Origin: JAICYJ01 sp038212095 | Lineage (GTDB): Bacteria; Actinomycetota; Thermoleophilia; Gaiellales; JAICJC01 | NCBI GenBank assembly: GCA_038212095.1 | Contig: JBBQUW010000014.1 | Span: 1-64,000, forward strand | DNA: 64,000 nt | Reading direction: 5' to 3' | In this document: piece by piece, positions 28,781 to 37,240 of the stretch | Position numbering within the stretch: position 1 is the first letter of the stretch | How the letters are laid out: the number at the start of each line of letters is the position of its first letter | Translations under genes and position numbers: made by a program | The notes under the pieces: model-generated | Told to the model about the DNA's origin: nothing | What the model saw: only the letters and a program-made list of their open reading frames with translations | Database searches by the model: none

Positions 28781-28822
28781 CGGGGTCAGACCCCTCACCG
28801 CTTCGCCGTGACGCGATCGGCA
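28781..28822 (+). repeat. GGGGTCAGACCCC repeat, copy 1
   Basis: A unit of about 42 bases starting with CGGGGTCAGACCCCTCA; palindrome at 28782-28794. Copy 2 starts exactly 66 bases later with the first 17 bases identical and about 18 of the next 26 matching. Confidence 0.75.
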
Positions 28823-28846
28823 GCGATCCGTTGCACAGGGGACGAT

Positions 28847-28888
28847 CGGGGTCAGACCCCTCATGGCGTCGTCGTGACGGATTCGGCA
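28847..28888 (+). repeat. GGGGTCAGACCCC repeat, copy 2
   Basis: Second direct copy of the 42-base unit, palindrome at 28848-28860, again followed by TCA and a CGTGACG stretch. Confidence 0.75.
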
Positions 28889-28958
28889 CGAAGGTGTTGC
28901 GGTTCGGCCGTTATGGGGAAGGACTCCGCTGGTGTTGCCAGAACACAGGTCTCCCCCC

Positions 28959-28964
28959 TATGGT
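28959..28964 (+). promoter_or_regulatory. Putative ku promoter (-10)
   Basis: TATGGT at 28959-28964 with a TTGCCA -35 at 28935-28940 (18-base spacer), one of the few full promoters seen here. ATG 28975 is ten bases downstream, so the mRNA is probably leaderless. Confidence 0.55.
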
Positions 28965-28974
28965 GTAGGTGACG

Positions 28975-29841
28975 ATGGCTGCGGTGAAACCACGAGCGGT
29001 TTGGACGGGAAGCATCAGCTTTGGGCTGGTCAACGCGCCCGTGCGGATGTACGCCGCGATCAGCGAGCAGAACTTGAAGTTCAACCTGATCCATGAGAAG
29101 GACGGTGGCCGGATCGGCTACCAGAAGATCTGCAAGCTGGAGGAGAAGGTGGTCGCCGGCGACGAGATCGTCAAGGCTTACCAGGTCGACGAGGATGAGT
29201 TCGTCTACCTGCACGACGAGGACTTCGAGGCCGCCTCACCCGAGAGTTACAAGACGATCACCATCCACGACTTCGTGCCCTCCTCTCAGATCGATCCGAT
29301 CTACTTCGAGCGCACCTACTACCTCGGCCCCGCGGATACGACCGGCGAGCCGGTCTACGCCCTGCTGGTTGCTGCGATGGAGGACGCCGGGCTGGTCGCC
29401 GTCGCGACCTACGTCTTCCACGAGCGCGAGAACCTGGCCTGCCTGCGGGTGCGCGACGGCGTCCTGACGCTGGAGAAGATGTTCTTCGCCGACGAGGTGC
29501 GCCCATCCGAAGGCATCGCGCCGGACGGCGTCAAGGTCGACAAGCGCCAGCTCGAGATGGCGGCGCAGCTGATCAGCCAGTACCAGGGCGACTTCGACGT
29601 CGACAAGTACCGCGACGAGTACCGCGAGCGGCTGATGGGCGTTATCGAGGCGAAACGGAGTGGGGAGGGTGTGAAACAGGTCGTCACCGCCGATCGCACG
29701 CCCGCTCCCGACCTGCTGGCCGCGCTCCAAGCCTCCCTCGACGAGGCCCGCGGCGGCGCCAAGAAGCCGGCGCCGAAGCGTGCTAAGGCAGCCGCTGGCG
29801 CCGGCCCAGCAGCGGCGAAGCGACGTCGCCGAGCCGGCTGA
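28975..29841 (+). CDS. ku: DNA end-binding protein Ku
   Basis: Homodimeric ring that binds double-strand DNA ends and recruits LigD for non-homologous end joining. The 288-residue protein starts AVWTGSISFGLVNAPV and has the Ku core including RIGYQKICKLEEK, YYLGPADTTGEPVYALL and LEKMFFADEVR. The C-terminus is a lysine/alanine/arginine-rich basic tail, as in other bacterial Ku proteins with DNA-bridging tails. GTG 28969 is an alternative start. Its last 59 bases overlap the end of convergent ligD. Confidence 0.96.
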   Translation: MAAVKPRAVWTGSISFGLVNAPVRMYAAISEQNLKFNLIHEKDGGRIGYQKICKLEEKVVAGDEIVKAYQVDEDEFVYLHDEDFEAASPESYKTITIHDFVPSSQIDPIYFERTYYLGPADTTGEPVYALLVAAMEDAGLVAVATYVFHERENLACLRVRDGVLTLEKMFFADEVRPSEGIAPDGVKVDKRQLEMAAQLISQYQGDFDVDKYRDEYRERLMGVIEAKRSGEGVKQVVTADRTPAPDLLAALQASLDEARGGAKKPAPKRAKAAAGAGPAAAKRRRRAG

Positions 29842-32011
29842 CCCGCTCCATCACCGCCTCCATCGTGAACGTCCGCGGATCGAGCTGCGGCGTCAGCTCA
29901 TCCCAGGACAGCGGTGTGGCGACGGTCGCACCAGCTCGCGGCCGCACCGAGTAGGCCCCCGCCGTCGTCCGGCCGAGGCCGTTCTGGTTCGCGTCGATCA
30001 ACACGCCGTGGCGCTCCGCGCGCCGCCACTTTGTGGTGATCTGCTCGGGATGCCGCCGCGCCAGCGCCCGAGCCACGGCGTGGACGAAGCCGCGCGCCTC
30101 CTCATGTGTCCGCCGTCGCTCGATCGGCACCAGCACGTGCATGCCCTTGCCGCCGCTGGTGCGGGGGACGCTCTCCAGGCCCAGCGCCTCGAGTGCCTCG
30201 CGCACCAGCAGCGCCACCTCGACCACGGCCGAGTACGCAACGCCGTCCGCCGGGTCGAGGTCGAACATCACCAGGTCGGGACGGTCGGGACGGTCGCAGC
30301 GCGCCAGCCACGGGTGAAGGTCGATGCAGCCCATGTTGATCATCCACAGCAGGCTGTCGACGTCGTTCACCAGCGCGTAGCGGATGCCCTCGTGCCGGAA
30401 CGTGCGGATCCAGTCCGGGGCGTGGTCGGGAGCGTCTTTCTGGAAGAAGCTCTTGCCCTCGATGCCGTCGGGGTAGCGCAGCATCGTGAACGGCCGATCC
30501 TTCAGGTGCGGCACGACCACCGGCGCGACGGCCTGGTAGTACGCGAACAGATCGCCCTTGGTGACGCCGTCGGCTGGGAAGAAGAGCTTGTCCTGATTCG
30601 TCAGCGCCACCCGGGAGCGCGAGCGCGTCGGGCCGTCGTCGAGCAGCCCCGCGAACACCGGCGCCCGCAGCCGGCGATCACGGGTGCGCTCGGCGAACCG
30701 CACCCGGCACCGGAGTCGTGGCTCCACCCAGCGCACCGCACGGGCGGGCGTCTTTGGCAGCTTTGGCATGGGCGTGATCGGCGATCGCTCGACCCGCAGC
30801 GGTTGCAGCGCGCGCAGCAGGCGCTCGATCGTGCGCTGGTCGAGCCCGCTGCCGACCGCGCCGGCAAACACCAGCCCGCCCTCCGCCTGCTCGGCCAAGA
30901 GCAGCGCGCCGAGCGCCTCGCGCGAGCCGGCGCCGGGCGTCCAGCCGGCGATCAGGAACTCACCATCCTGGCGCGTCTTCAGCTTCAGCCAGTCGGCGCT
31001 GCGACGGCCGGGGCGGTAGGTGGACGCCAGCCGCTTGGCCACCACCCCTTCGAGATCCTGCTCGACGACGGCTGCCAGCAGCGCCTCCCCGTTCGCGAAG
31101 CCGGTCGAGAGACGGATCAGCGGGTTGCCGGGCACCATCAGCTGCTCGAGCTGCTCGCGTCGTCGTTCCAGTGCCTGGTCGAGCAGCGGTTGCCGTTCCA
31201 GCTCCAGCAGGTCGAACAGGTACAGGGCCGGGGATCCCTCGCCGCGCTGCATCAGCCCGAAGTCGGGGCGGCCGCGCTCGTCCAGCATGCACAGCTCTCC
31301 GTCGACGACGCAGTCGCTGGTTCGCAGCGCATGGGGCAGTGCGCGGCGGATCTCACCGAACCGCTCGCCCAGGTCGTTGCCGCCGCGGCTGGTGAGGGTG
31401 GCCTCGCCACCCGCCAGTCGGGCGATCGCCCGGTAGCCGTCCCACTTCACCTCGAACAGCCAGCCGTCGCCGGCAGGCAGGCGCTCGCTGGCGGTCGCCA
31501 GCATCGGCCGGTAGCCGGGCGAGGCTGGCTCCGACTGGCTCCGCGCGTCCCGATCCGGCTTCTTGATCAGCAGCCAGTTGCGCTCCTCGCCGCCCAGGCC
31601 GGCAGGAACCAGCGTCCACAGGCCCCGCAGCCGCTCGCCCTCCAGCCGCACGGTCAGGCCGCCGTCCGGCTTGCGCTCGACCAGTTCGTAGCGGCCGTGA
31701 TCCCAGATCTCCATCGTGCCGGCGCCGTACTGGCGTTTGGGGATCACACCCGAGAAGGTGGCGTACTCCATCGGGTGGTCCTCCACGTGCACCGCCAGGT
31801 ATCGCTCGCCCGGCTCCAGCGGCAGCCCCTTGGGCAGCGCCCAGCTGGCCAGCACGCCATCCATCTCGAGCCGCAGGTCGTAGTGCAGGCGGCGAGCATC
31901 GTGGCGCTGCACGACGAACAGCGGCTGGTTGCCGCCGCCGCCGCGGGAGCGCGCAGGCGGCTCCGGCGTCTTGGCCGGATCCCGCTTCTGGCGGTACTCG
32001 TCGAGCGACAT
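29783..32011 (-). CDS. ligD: ATP-dependent DNA ligase LigD (PE-LIG-POL)
   Basis: Multifunctional end-joining enzyme of 742 residues. Domains in order: 3'-phosphoesterase (about 25-165; FVVQRHDARRLHYDLRLE), ATP-dependent ligase (about 175-455) with the adenylated Lys in EVKWDGYRA (about 189) and DLEGVVAKR, and primase-polymerase (about 470-742; RYPDGIEGKSFFQK, DLDP metal motif). This is the Pseudomonas-type order; mycobacterial LigD is POL-PE-LIG. It opposes ku and overlaps its end by 59 bases. ATG overlaps the upstream lipoprotein stop. Confidence 0.96.
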   Translation of the reverse strand: MSLDEYRQKRDPAKTPEPPARSRGGGGNQPLFVVQRHDARRLHYDLRLEMDGVLASWALPKGLPLEPGERYLAVHVEDHPMEYATFSGVIPKRQYGAGTMEIWDHGRYELVERKPDGGLTVRLEGERLRGLWTLVPAGLGGEERNWLLIKKPDRDARSQSEPASPGYRPMLATASERLPAGDGWLFEVKWDGYRAIARLAGGEATLTSRGGNDLGERFGEIRRALPHALRTSDCVVDGELCMLDERGRPDFGLMQRGEGSPALYLFDLLELERQPLLDQALERRREQLEQLMVPGNPLIRLSTGFANGEALLAAVVEQDLEGVVAKRLASTYRPGRRSADWLKLKTRQDGEFLIAGWTPGAGSREALGALLLAEQAEGGLVFAGAVGSGLDQRTIERLLRALQPLRVERSPITPMPKLPKTPARAVRWVEPRLRCRVRFAERTRDRRLRAPVFAGLLDDGPTRSRSRVALTNQDKLFFPADGVTKGDLFAYYQAVAPVVVPHLKDRPFTMLRYPDGIEGKSFFQKDAPDHAPDWIRTFRHEGIRYALVNDVDSLLWMINMGCIDLHPWLARCDRPDRPDLVMFDLDPADGVAYSAVVEVALLVREALEALGLESVPRTSGGKGMHVLVPIERRRTHEEARGFVHAVARALARRHPEQITTKWRRAERHGVLIDANQNGLGRTTAGAYSVRPRAGATVATPLSWDELTPQLDPRTFTMEAVMERVSRLGDVASPLLGRRQRLP

Positions 32012-32580
32012 CAGGAGTAGCGGGCGATCCCCACGTGCTTGGCGGTGGCCGGCAGATCGCCCAGCCGGTACACCAGCAGTCCTCCCGAGAGCTTGCCCGG
32101 CAACGGGAAGACCAGGGTGCCGGTGACGGGCGCGCCGGCCAGCAGCTTGGCGCCCATCAGCGCCCGTGGCAGGCCGGTCTGCCCGGCCAGTCCGGCCGCG
32201 AGGAAGGGGCGGTTGGCCGAGTTGCGCAGCCAGATCTGGGTTGGCGCCAGCGTGACGTCGCCGCCGCTCAGGTTGGTGATCGTGACCGTGAACACCGCGT
32301 ACAGACGCGTGCCCGGCGGGTTGAACGTGACGTCCACGTGCTTGAGCCATCTCAGCCTGTCGATCCGCAGCGTGATGTTGTCGAGCTTGAGCGTGGTGCC
32401 TGGCGCGACCACGGTGTACGTCACGCCGTCGGATAGCTTGACCGTGCCGCTGGGCGGAAGGGTGGTGGCCGTGGGCACGGTGGCGACGGTCGTGCCCGGG
32501 CTCGACGGGCTGCTGCCGCCGCTCGAGCAGGCGGCGGCCAGGAGCAGGAGCGCGAGCGGTGACGTGAGCCGCCGAATCAC
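32011..32580 (-). CDS. Secreted lipoprotein with a DUF4352-like beta domain
   Basis: About 189 residues. A signal peptide ends in the lipobox LLAAACSSGG (Cys near residue 18), followed by a Ser/Thr/Pro-rich linker and a beta-sandwich-like domain with VYAVFTVTITNLSGGDVTL-type strands (RLYAVFTVTITNLSGG), typical of immunoglobulin-like DUF4352 domains. Start GTG 32580 is preferred since TAGAGT lies seven bases ahead; GTG 32589 is also possible. It sits between hisIE and ligD and is coupled to ligD by ATGA. Ligand unknown. Confidence 0.75.
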   Translation of the reverse strand: MIRRLTSPLALLLLAAACSSGGSSPSSPGTTVATVPTATTLPPSGTVKLSDGVTYTVVAPGTTLKLDNITLRIDRLRWLKHVDVTFNPPGTRLYAVFTVTITNLSGGDVTLAPTQIWLRNSANRPFLAAGLAGQTGLPRALMGAKLLAGAPVTGTLVFPLPGKLSGGLLVYRLGDLPATAKHVGIARYS

Positions 32581-32587
32581 GTTCGCC

Positions 32588-32593
32588 ACTCTA
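32588..32593 (-). promoter_or_regulatory. Putative -10 element for the lipoprotein gene
   Basis: TAGAGT on the minus strand, seven bases before GTG 32580; the first three bases are the TAG stop of hisIE. Confidence 0.4.
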
Positions 32594-33193
32594 CTTGCGC
32601 CGTTGTCGCAGCACCTCCAGCGGCGCCAGCGGGTCGAGGCCGTCTCGGGCAAGGAGAAGCATGCTGTGAAACCAGAGGTCGGCCACCTCCGCCACGAGCT
32701 CGCCGCTGCCGGCGGCCGCCAGCAACACCTCGACCGCCTCCTCGCCGACCTTGCGCTGGGGCGCCTCGCGGTCACCCGTCAGCATCCCGGCCACATAGCT
32801 GCTGGGGTCGCCCGCCGCTCGCCGCTGCTCGAACAGCGTGGCCAGTTCGGCCAGCACCTGCGGCCGGGAGTCGAACCGCCGCGGGCCGAAGCAGGTCTCG
32901 GCGCCGGTGTGACATGCCGGCCCGACGGACCGCACGAGCAGCAGGATCGTGTCGCTATCGCAGTCCCACAGCAGATCGATGACAGCCATCGTGTTTCCCG
33001 AAGTGGCACCCTTCCGCCACAGCTGGTCGCGGGAGCGCGAATGGAAGTGGGCCAGGCCCGACTGGCGAGTCGCGATCAGCGCTTCATCGTCCATCCAGGC
33101 AACCATCAGCACGTCGCCGCTGTCGGCGTCCTGGACGACGCAGGGCAGCAGCCGGCCTTCGCCCAGGCTCAGATCCTGATCGGTAGGCCGCAC
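32591..33193 (-). CDS. hisIE: Bifunctional phosphoribosyl-AMP cyclohydrolase / phosphoribosyl-ATP pyrophosphatase
   Basis: Catalyses steps 2 and 3 of histidine synthesis. Residues 1-115 are HisI, with VAWMDDEAL, FHSRSRDQLWRKG, the metal-binding DCDSD and PACHTGAETCF. Residues about 120-200 are HisE with the VGEEAVEVLLAA and EVADLWFH helices of the MazG-like fold. GTG 33193 lies 25 bases inside hisF. Most actinobacteria keep hisI and hisE separate, so the fusion is worth noting. Confidence 0.94.
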   Translation of the reverse strand: MRPTDQDLSLGEGRLLPCVVQDADSGDVLMVAWMDDEALIATRQSGLAHFHSRSRDQLWRKGATSGNTMAVIDLLWDCDSDTILLLVRSVGPACHTGAETCFGPRRFDSRPQVLAELATLFEQRRAAGDPSSYVAGMLTGDREAPQRKVGEEAVEVLLAAAGSGELVAEVADLWFHSMLLLARDGLDPLAPLEVLRQRRK

Positions 33194-33921
33194 GCCGCCA
33201 CCTCCCGTTTGACCTGGGCGATCTCGTGGCTGCCGTCGTGGAAGATCGAGGCTGCGAGCGCCGCGGTGGCACCGGTCGCCAGCGCCGCGGCGATGTCGCC
33301 GGCGCCGCCCGCCCCGCCCGACGCGATCACCGGCACCGCGACCCGGCTGCAGACCGCGCGCAGCAGGTCGACGTCGAAGCCGCCGAGCGTGCCGTCGCCG
33401 TCGATGCTGGTCATCAGCAGCTCGCCCGCGCCCCGCTCGGCCGCCTCGGCCGCCCACTTCAGTGAATCGCGTCCCGTCGCGCGGCGCCCACCGTCCGCGA
33501 ACACGCGCCAGCCGTCGCCGGTTCGCGCGCTGTCGATCGCCACCACGACGCACTGGCTCCCGAACGCCTCCGCCAGCTCCGAGATCAGCGCCGGTCGCTG
33601 GAGCGCCGCCGAGTTGACGCAGATCTTGTCGGCGCCGACCATAAGCAGCTGATGGGCTTGGTCGGTGCACGAGATACCTCCCCCGACACAGAGCGGCACG
33701 TCCACCCGTTCGGCCGCCCGCTCCACAGCCCGCAGCAGCGCCGCCCACGGCTCCTCGCCGGCGGTGATGTTGAGCCACACGATCTCGTCGGCGCCCTCGT
33801 CGGCGTAGCGCTCGGCGGCGTCGACCGGATCGCCGTGGTCGCGCAGCGTCTCGAAGTTGACCCCTTTCACAAGCCGGCCGCCGCGCACATCGAGGCAGGG
33901 GATGATCCGCCTACGCAGCAT
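33169..33921 (-). CDS. hisF: Imidazole glycerol phosphate synthase, cyclase subunit
   Basis: Works with HisH to form imidazole glycerol phosphate and AICAR. TIM barrel of 250 residues with the catalytic Asp in IIPCLDVRGGRLVKGV and the second in VVVAIDSART; IDGDGTLGGFD and VIASGGAG bind phosphates. ATG 33921 lies 11 bases inside hisH, fitting equal expression of both subunits. Confidence 0.97.
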   Translation of the reverse strand: MLRRRIIPCLDVRGGRLVKGVNFETLRDHGDPVDAAERYADEGADEIVWLNITAGEEPWAALLRAVERAAERVDVPLCVGGGISCTDQAHQLLMVGADKICVNSAALQRPALISELAEAFGSQCVVVAIDSARTGDGWRVFADGGRRATGRDSLKWAAEAAERGAGELLMTSIDGDGTLGGFDVDLLRAVCSRVAVPVIASGGAGGAGDIAAALATGATAALAASIFHDGSHEIAQVKREVAACGLPIRI

Positions 33922-34507
33922 CGCGCAGCCAGCTCTCGAGCAGCCTGCGGCCGTCTCTGCCGCTCTTCTCGGGATGGAACTGCACCCCGGTCACTCGGCC
34001 GCGGGCGACGATCGTGGCCACAGGGCGTCCGCCGATCTCGGTCTCGGCCACGACGTCGTCCGGATCGCCCGGCTCGACGGCGTATGAGTGGGCGAAGTAG
34101 CAGATCGCGGGCAGCGAGGCACGACCTGCGCCGGGCGCGCTCGGCTGGACGTCGTTCCAGCCCATGTGCGGCACGGGGCGCGCCCAGGTGATCGGCACCA
34201 CGCGGCCGACCAACAGCCCCAGGCAGGCGACGTCGCCCTCCAGGCTGTGGTCGAACAGCAGCTGCATGCCGAGGCAGACACCCAATAGCGGTGCCGGGGA
34301 GGACGTGATCGCGTCCGCCAGCCCGTGCCCCGAGAGCGCCGCCATCGCCGGTGCCGCGGCGCCGACGCCGGGCAGCACCAGCCGCTCGGCGTCACGCACG
34401 CGCGCCGGGTCCGCGGTCGTCTCGACGGTCGCGCCCAGCCGCTCGAAGGCGGCGCGGAGCGACCGCAGGTTGCCCGCGCCGTGGTCGATCAGGGTCACGC
34501 GGGTCAC
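33911..34507 (-). CDS. hisH: Imidazole glycerol phosphate synthase, glutaminase subunit
   Basis: Class I glutamine amidotransferase of 198 residues supplying ammonia to HisF. Triad: Cys in GVCLGMQLLF (about 80), His and Glu in GVQFHPEKS. Starts DHGAGNLRS as usual. GTG 34507 overlaps the stop of the hisC-hisB fusion as GTGA. Confidence 0.96.
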   Translation of the reverse strand: MTRVTLIDHGAGNLRSLRAAFERLGATVETTADPARVRDAERLVLPGVGAAAPAMAALSGHGLADAITSSPAPLLGVCLGMQLLFDHSLEGDVACLGLLVGRVVPITWARPVPHMGWNDVQPSAPGAGRASLPAICYFAHSYAVEPGDPDDVVAETEIGGRPVATIVARGRVTGVQFHPEKSGRDGRRLLESWLRDAA

Positions 34508-36096
34508 AGCGCACCCTTGGTCGAGGGCAATGCGCCGCCCCGCCGTGGGTCTGCGGCGGCCGCCTCGCGCAGCGCCAGCGCCAGCGCCTTGAATGCCGCC
34601 TCGACCACGTGGTGGTCGTCGCCGCCGTGTCCGTCCAGGTGGATCGCCAGCCGGCCCGCGCGTGACAGAGAGTCGAAGAAGTGGGGCAGCAGGCTGCTTG
34701 GCAGCTCGCCGACGCGCGCACCGCGCAGCGGCAGCACCACGGAGCTGAAGCCGCGACCGCCCAGATCGATGGTGGCGTGGCAGAGCGCCTCGTCCAGGGG
34801 CGCCCGTGCATCGCCGTAGCGGGCGATGCCGGCCCGGTCGCCGAGCGCCTCGTCCAGCGCCTGCCCGAGCCCGATCGCGACGTCCTCGACGGTGTGGTGC
34901 TCGTCCACCCACAGGTCGCCCGTGCAGGACAGCCGCAGGTCGGTGAGCGAGTGGAAGGCCAGTGCGGTCAGCATGTGATCGAGGAACCCGATACCGGTCG
35001 TGACCTGGCTCTGCCCGTCGCCGTCGAGCGACCACTCGACCTCCACGCGTGTCTCGCGGGTGGTGCGACTGGCGGTTCCGCAGCGCGGTCGGGGCGTTGC
35101 CGACGGCCGCGCGACGGCCGCCCCCAGCGTGCGCAGCACCAGATCGTTGTGCTCGTGCGCGCCGACCGTGATCCGAAGGCAGTTGGGCATCTCGTCGAAG
35201 CTGCGCACCACGATGCCGGCCTCCAGCAGCTGCGCCAGCACCGGCCGCACCGGTCGGCCAAGGTCGGCGAACAGCGAGTTGCTGCACGAATCGGCGATGC
35301 TCCAGTCCAGCTCGAGCAGGCCGACCTTGAGCCGCTCGCGCTCGGCCACCGTCTCGGCAACGTCCGCCCGCATCGACTCCTGGTGTTCCAGCGCGCGCAG
35401 CGCGACCGCGACCGAGAAGCTCGAGATGCTGCCGGGCGGACGGATCGCCTCCAAGGTCTCGGCCAGCGGCGGTGGCGCGATCAGGTATCCCACCCGCGCG
35501 CCGGCCAGCGCGAACGCTTTGGAGAGCGTCCGCACCACCACCACGTCGTCTCGATCCCGCACCAGGTGGGAGAGGTCGCTGCCGCCGAATTCGAGGTAGG
35601 CCTGGTCGATCACCACCAGCCCCTCGCCCGGCGCCGGAACGTCGCCGGGCGCATCCTCGCCGGTCGGATTGTGCGGTGAGCAGACCCAGGTCAGCTGGGC
35701 ACCGGCGGGCTCTTCGGCCAGCACGCCGCCGGCCAGCCGCGTGACGTTGCGATAGACGGCGTAGTGCGGCGCGCGGGCGTAGGCCCGGTCGCCAGGCGAG
35801 AGCGTCAGCAGCGCGCACAGCATCAGCGCCTCGTCCGCGCCCGCCGTCACCACCACCTGCTCTGCGGGGAAGCCGGCGTACTCGGCGATCGCTCGACGCA
35901 ACGCGCCGTAGCGGGAGTCGGGGTAGGCGTTGACCGGGATCTGGGCCAACCATGCCGCCGCGCCGGCGTACCACGATGGTGGCCGCGGCTGCGTGTTCTG
36001 GTCGAGCCGGATCACCGCAGTGCCGGGCGGGATCTGTTGCTCCCAGCCCTCCTGCCAGCGATACCGCTCGAGGGACGCGAGGTCGGGGCGGATCAT
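34504..36096 (-). CDS. HisC-HisB fusion: histidinol-phosphate aminotransferase + imidazoleglycerol-phosphate dehydratase
   Basis: One uninterrupted frame of 530 residues. Residues 1-335 are a class I/II aminotransferase of the HisC type: YPDSRYGALRRAIAEY, CSPHNPTG, DQAYLEFGG and the PLP Lys in RTLSKAFALAGARVGY (about 193). A linker of about 12 residues (SATPRPRCGTAS) leads into HisB, 345-530, with RTTRETRVEVEWSLDG, GIGFLDHML and the two metal motifs DEHHTVED and DDHHVVEAAFKA. The two activities are consecutive (HisB then HisC). An in-frame GTG at RVEVEW could start HisB alone but would cut its conserved N-terminus. Confidence 0.9.
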   Translation of the reverse strand: MIRPDLASLERYRWQEGWEQQIPPGTAVIRLDQNTQPRPPSWYAGAAAWLAQIPVNAYPDSRYGALRRAIAEYAGFPAEQVVVTAGADEALMLCALLTLSPGDRAYARAPHYAVYRNVTRLAGGVLAEEPAGAQLTWVCSPHNPTGEDAPGDVPAPGEGLVVIDQAYLEFGGSDLSHLVRDRDDVVVVRTLSKAFALAGARVGYLIAPPPLAETLEAIRPPGSISSFSVAVALRALEHQESMRADVAETVAERERLKVGLLELDWSIADSCSNSLFADLGRPVRPVLAQLLEAGIVVRSFDEMPNCLRITVGAHEHNDLVLRTLGAAVARPSATPRPRCGTASRTTRETRVEVEWSLDGDGQSQVTTGIGFLDHMLTALAFHSLTDLRLSCTGDLWVDEHHTVEDVAIGLGQALDEALGDRAGIARYGDARAPLDEALCHATIDLGGRGFSSVVLPLRGARVGELPSSLLPHFFDSLSRAGRLAIHLDGHGGDDHHVVEAAFKALALALREAAAADPRRGGALPSTKGAL

Positions 36097-36953
36097 GGAA
36101 CCAGGTTCTCGATCGGGAGCACCAGGATGCTGGAGGCACCCGCCGCGCGCAGCGGGCCGAGCAGCTCGACCACCTGGCGGCGCTCGACCACGGCGTGCAC
36201 CGCGTGCATGCCGCTGCGAGCCAGCGGCAGCACGGTGGGCGATTCCAGCCCAGGCAGCAGGTCGATCACGCGCTGCAGGGCGTGATCGGGCGAGTTCAGC
36301 ATCAGGTAGCGCTGCCCACGGGCTGCGATCACGCTCTCCATCACCGTCGTGAGCGAGCGGACGATCGCCTGCTGGTGATCATCGAGACCGGGTCGGGCGA
36401 GCAGCACCGCCTCGGACTCGAGCACCGTTCCGATCGGGCGCAGCCCGTTCGAGCGCAGCGTCTCCCCGCTCGAGACCAGGTCGCAGATCGCCTCGGCGGC
36501 GTCCAGGCGGGGAGCCAGCTCGACCGACCCGTGAATCGCGACCACGTGTACCTCGATCCCGGCATCGCGGAAGAAGGCCCGCGTCGTTGCCGGGTAGGAG
36601 GTCGCGACGCGGCAGCCGGCCAGGTCGGCCGCGTGCTTCAGCCGCGATGAGCCGACCACCGCAAGCTCGAGCCGGCAGCGGCCGAACCCCAGCGCAAGCA
36701 GCTCCTGCGCACCGGAGTTCGCCTCCACCAGCTGGTTTCGGCCGGCGATGGCGGCCTCCACGGCGCCGTCGCCGGCCCAGGTCGGGATGTCGTCCGAGCG
36801 GGCGAACAGCACCTCGATATCCCACTGCGAGCAGTGCGAGTACAGCGCCCGACCGTTCATCTCGACCTCGACGCCGGCGTCGCGCGCAAGCTCGACCGCC
36901 GGCGCATGCATGCGGCCCTTGGAGGGCAGGGCCAGGCGAAACGGCCGGCTCAC
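36093..36953 (-). CDS. hisG: ATP phosphoribosyltransferase, long form
   Basis: First and feedback-controlled step of histidine synthesis. At 286 residues it includes the two periplasmic-binding-like catalytic lobes (LALPSKGRM, GAVEAAIAGRN, VATSYPATTRAFF, DAAEAICDLVSSGETLR) and the C-terminal ACT-like regulatory domain (from about 210) that binds histidine in long-form enzymes, so no HisZ is needed. Coupled to hisC-hisB (ATGA) and to the regulator upstream (GTGA). Confidence 0.96.
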   Translation of the reverse strand: MSRPFRLALPSKGRMHAPAVELARDAGVEVEMNGRALYSHCSQWDIEVLFARSDDIPTWAGDGAVEAAIAGRNQLVEANSGAQELLALGFGRCRLELAVVGSSRLKHAADLAGCRVATSYPATTRAFFRDAGIEVHVVAIHGSVELAPRLDAAEAICDLVSSGETLRSNGLRPIGTVLESEAVLLARPGLDDHQQAIVRSLTTVMESVIAARGQRYLMLNSPDHALQRVIDLLPGLESPTVLPLARSGMHAVHAVVERRQVVELLGPLRAAGASSILVLPIENLVP

Positions 36954-37240
36954 GATCGCTCGATTCGGTCAAGCACCAGCCGGTAGCCGCCCTCGCCGTG
37001 ATTCAGCCAGTGCGCCACGCGCGTGACGGTCGCCGTCGATGCCCGCAGGTCGGCGGCGATGCGGGCGTAGGGCAGGCCCCGGTCGAGCATGCGGGCGGCC
37101 TGCCAGCGGTGGCTGAGCGCCTCCAGCTCGTTCAGCGAGCAGATGTCCCGCAGGAAGGCGGCCGCCTCCTCGCGTGAGCGCAAGGCCAGGAAGGCATCGC
37201 AGAGCTCGTCGAAGGCTGGGTTTCGCCACACGTCGGTCAT
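36950..37240 (-). CDS. YerC/YecD-type TrpR-superfamily regulator, candidate histidine repressor
   Basis: A 96-residue all-helical protein of the TrpR-like YerC family: FLRDICSLNELEALSHRWQA then LPYARIAADLRASTATVTRV, the helix-turn-helix. Related proteins have been proposed as histidine-biosynthesis repressors (HisR) in Gram-positive bacteria, in line with its place as first gene of this his operon. A palindrome stands directly upstream. ATG 37240 lies six bases after a TATGGT hexamer, so the mRNA is likely leaderless. Confidence 0.88.
   Translation of the reverse strand: MTDVWRNPAFDELCDAFLALRSREEAAAFLRDICSLNELEALSHRWQAARMLDRGLPYARIAADLRASTATVTRVAHWLNHGEGGYRLVLDRIERS

Larger units (their letters stand above)
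28659..28958. other. Gene-free spacer between lysA and ku
   Basis: About 300 bases without a convincing gene. It holds three copies of a GGGGTCWGACCCC palindrome family and, at its right end, the ku promoter. A short open frame crosses it but is built from the repeats and has no family resemblance. Confidence 0.6.

Noticed and set aside
28655..28972. Possible 105-residue gene in the lysA-ku spacer
   Set aside because: It is composed of the repeat copies, has no ribosome site or family similarity, and crosses the ku promoter.
29780..32020. Long plus-strand open frame of about 740 codons opposite ligD
   Set aside because: It lies fully antisense to a strongly conserved LigD, has a composition typical of high-GC shadow frames and matches no family motif.
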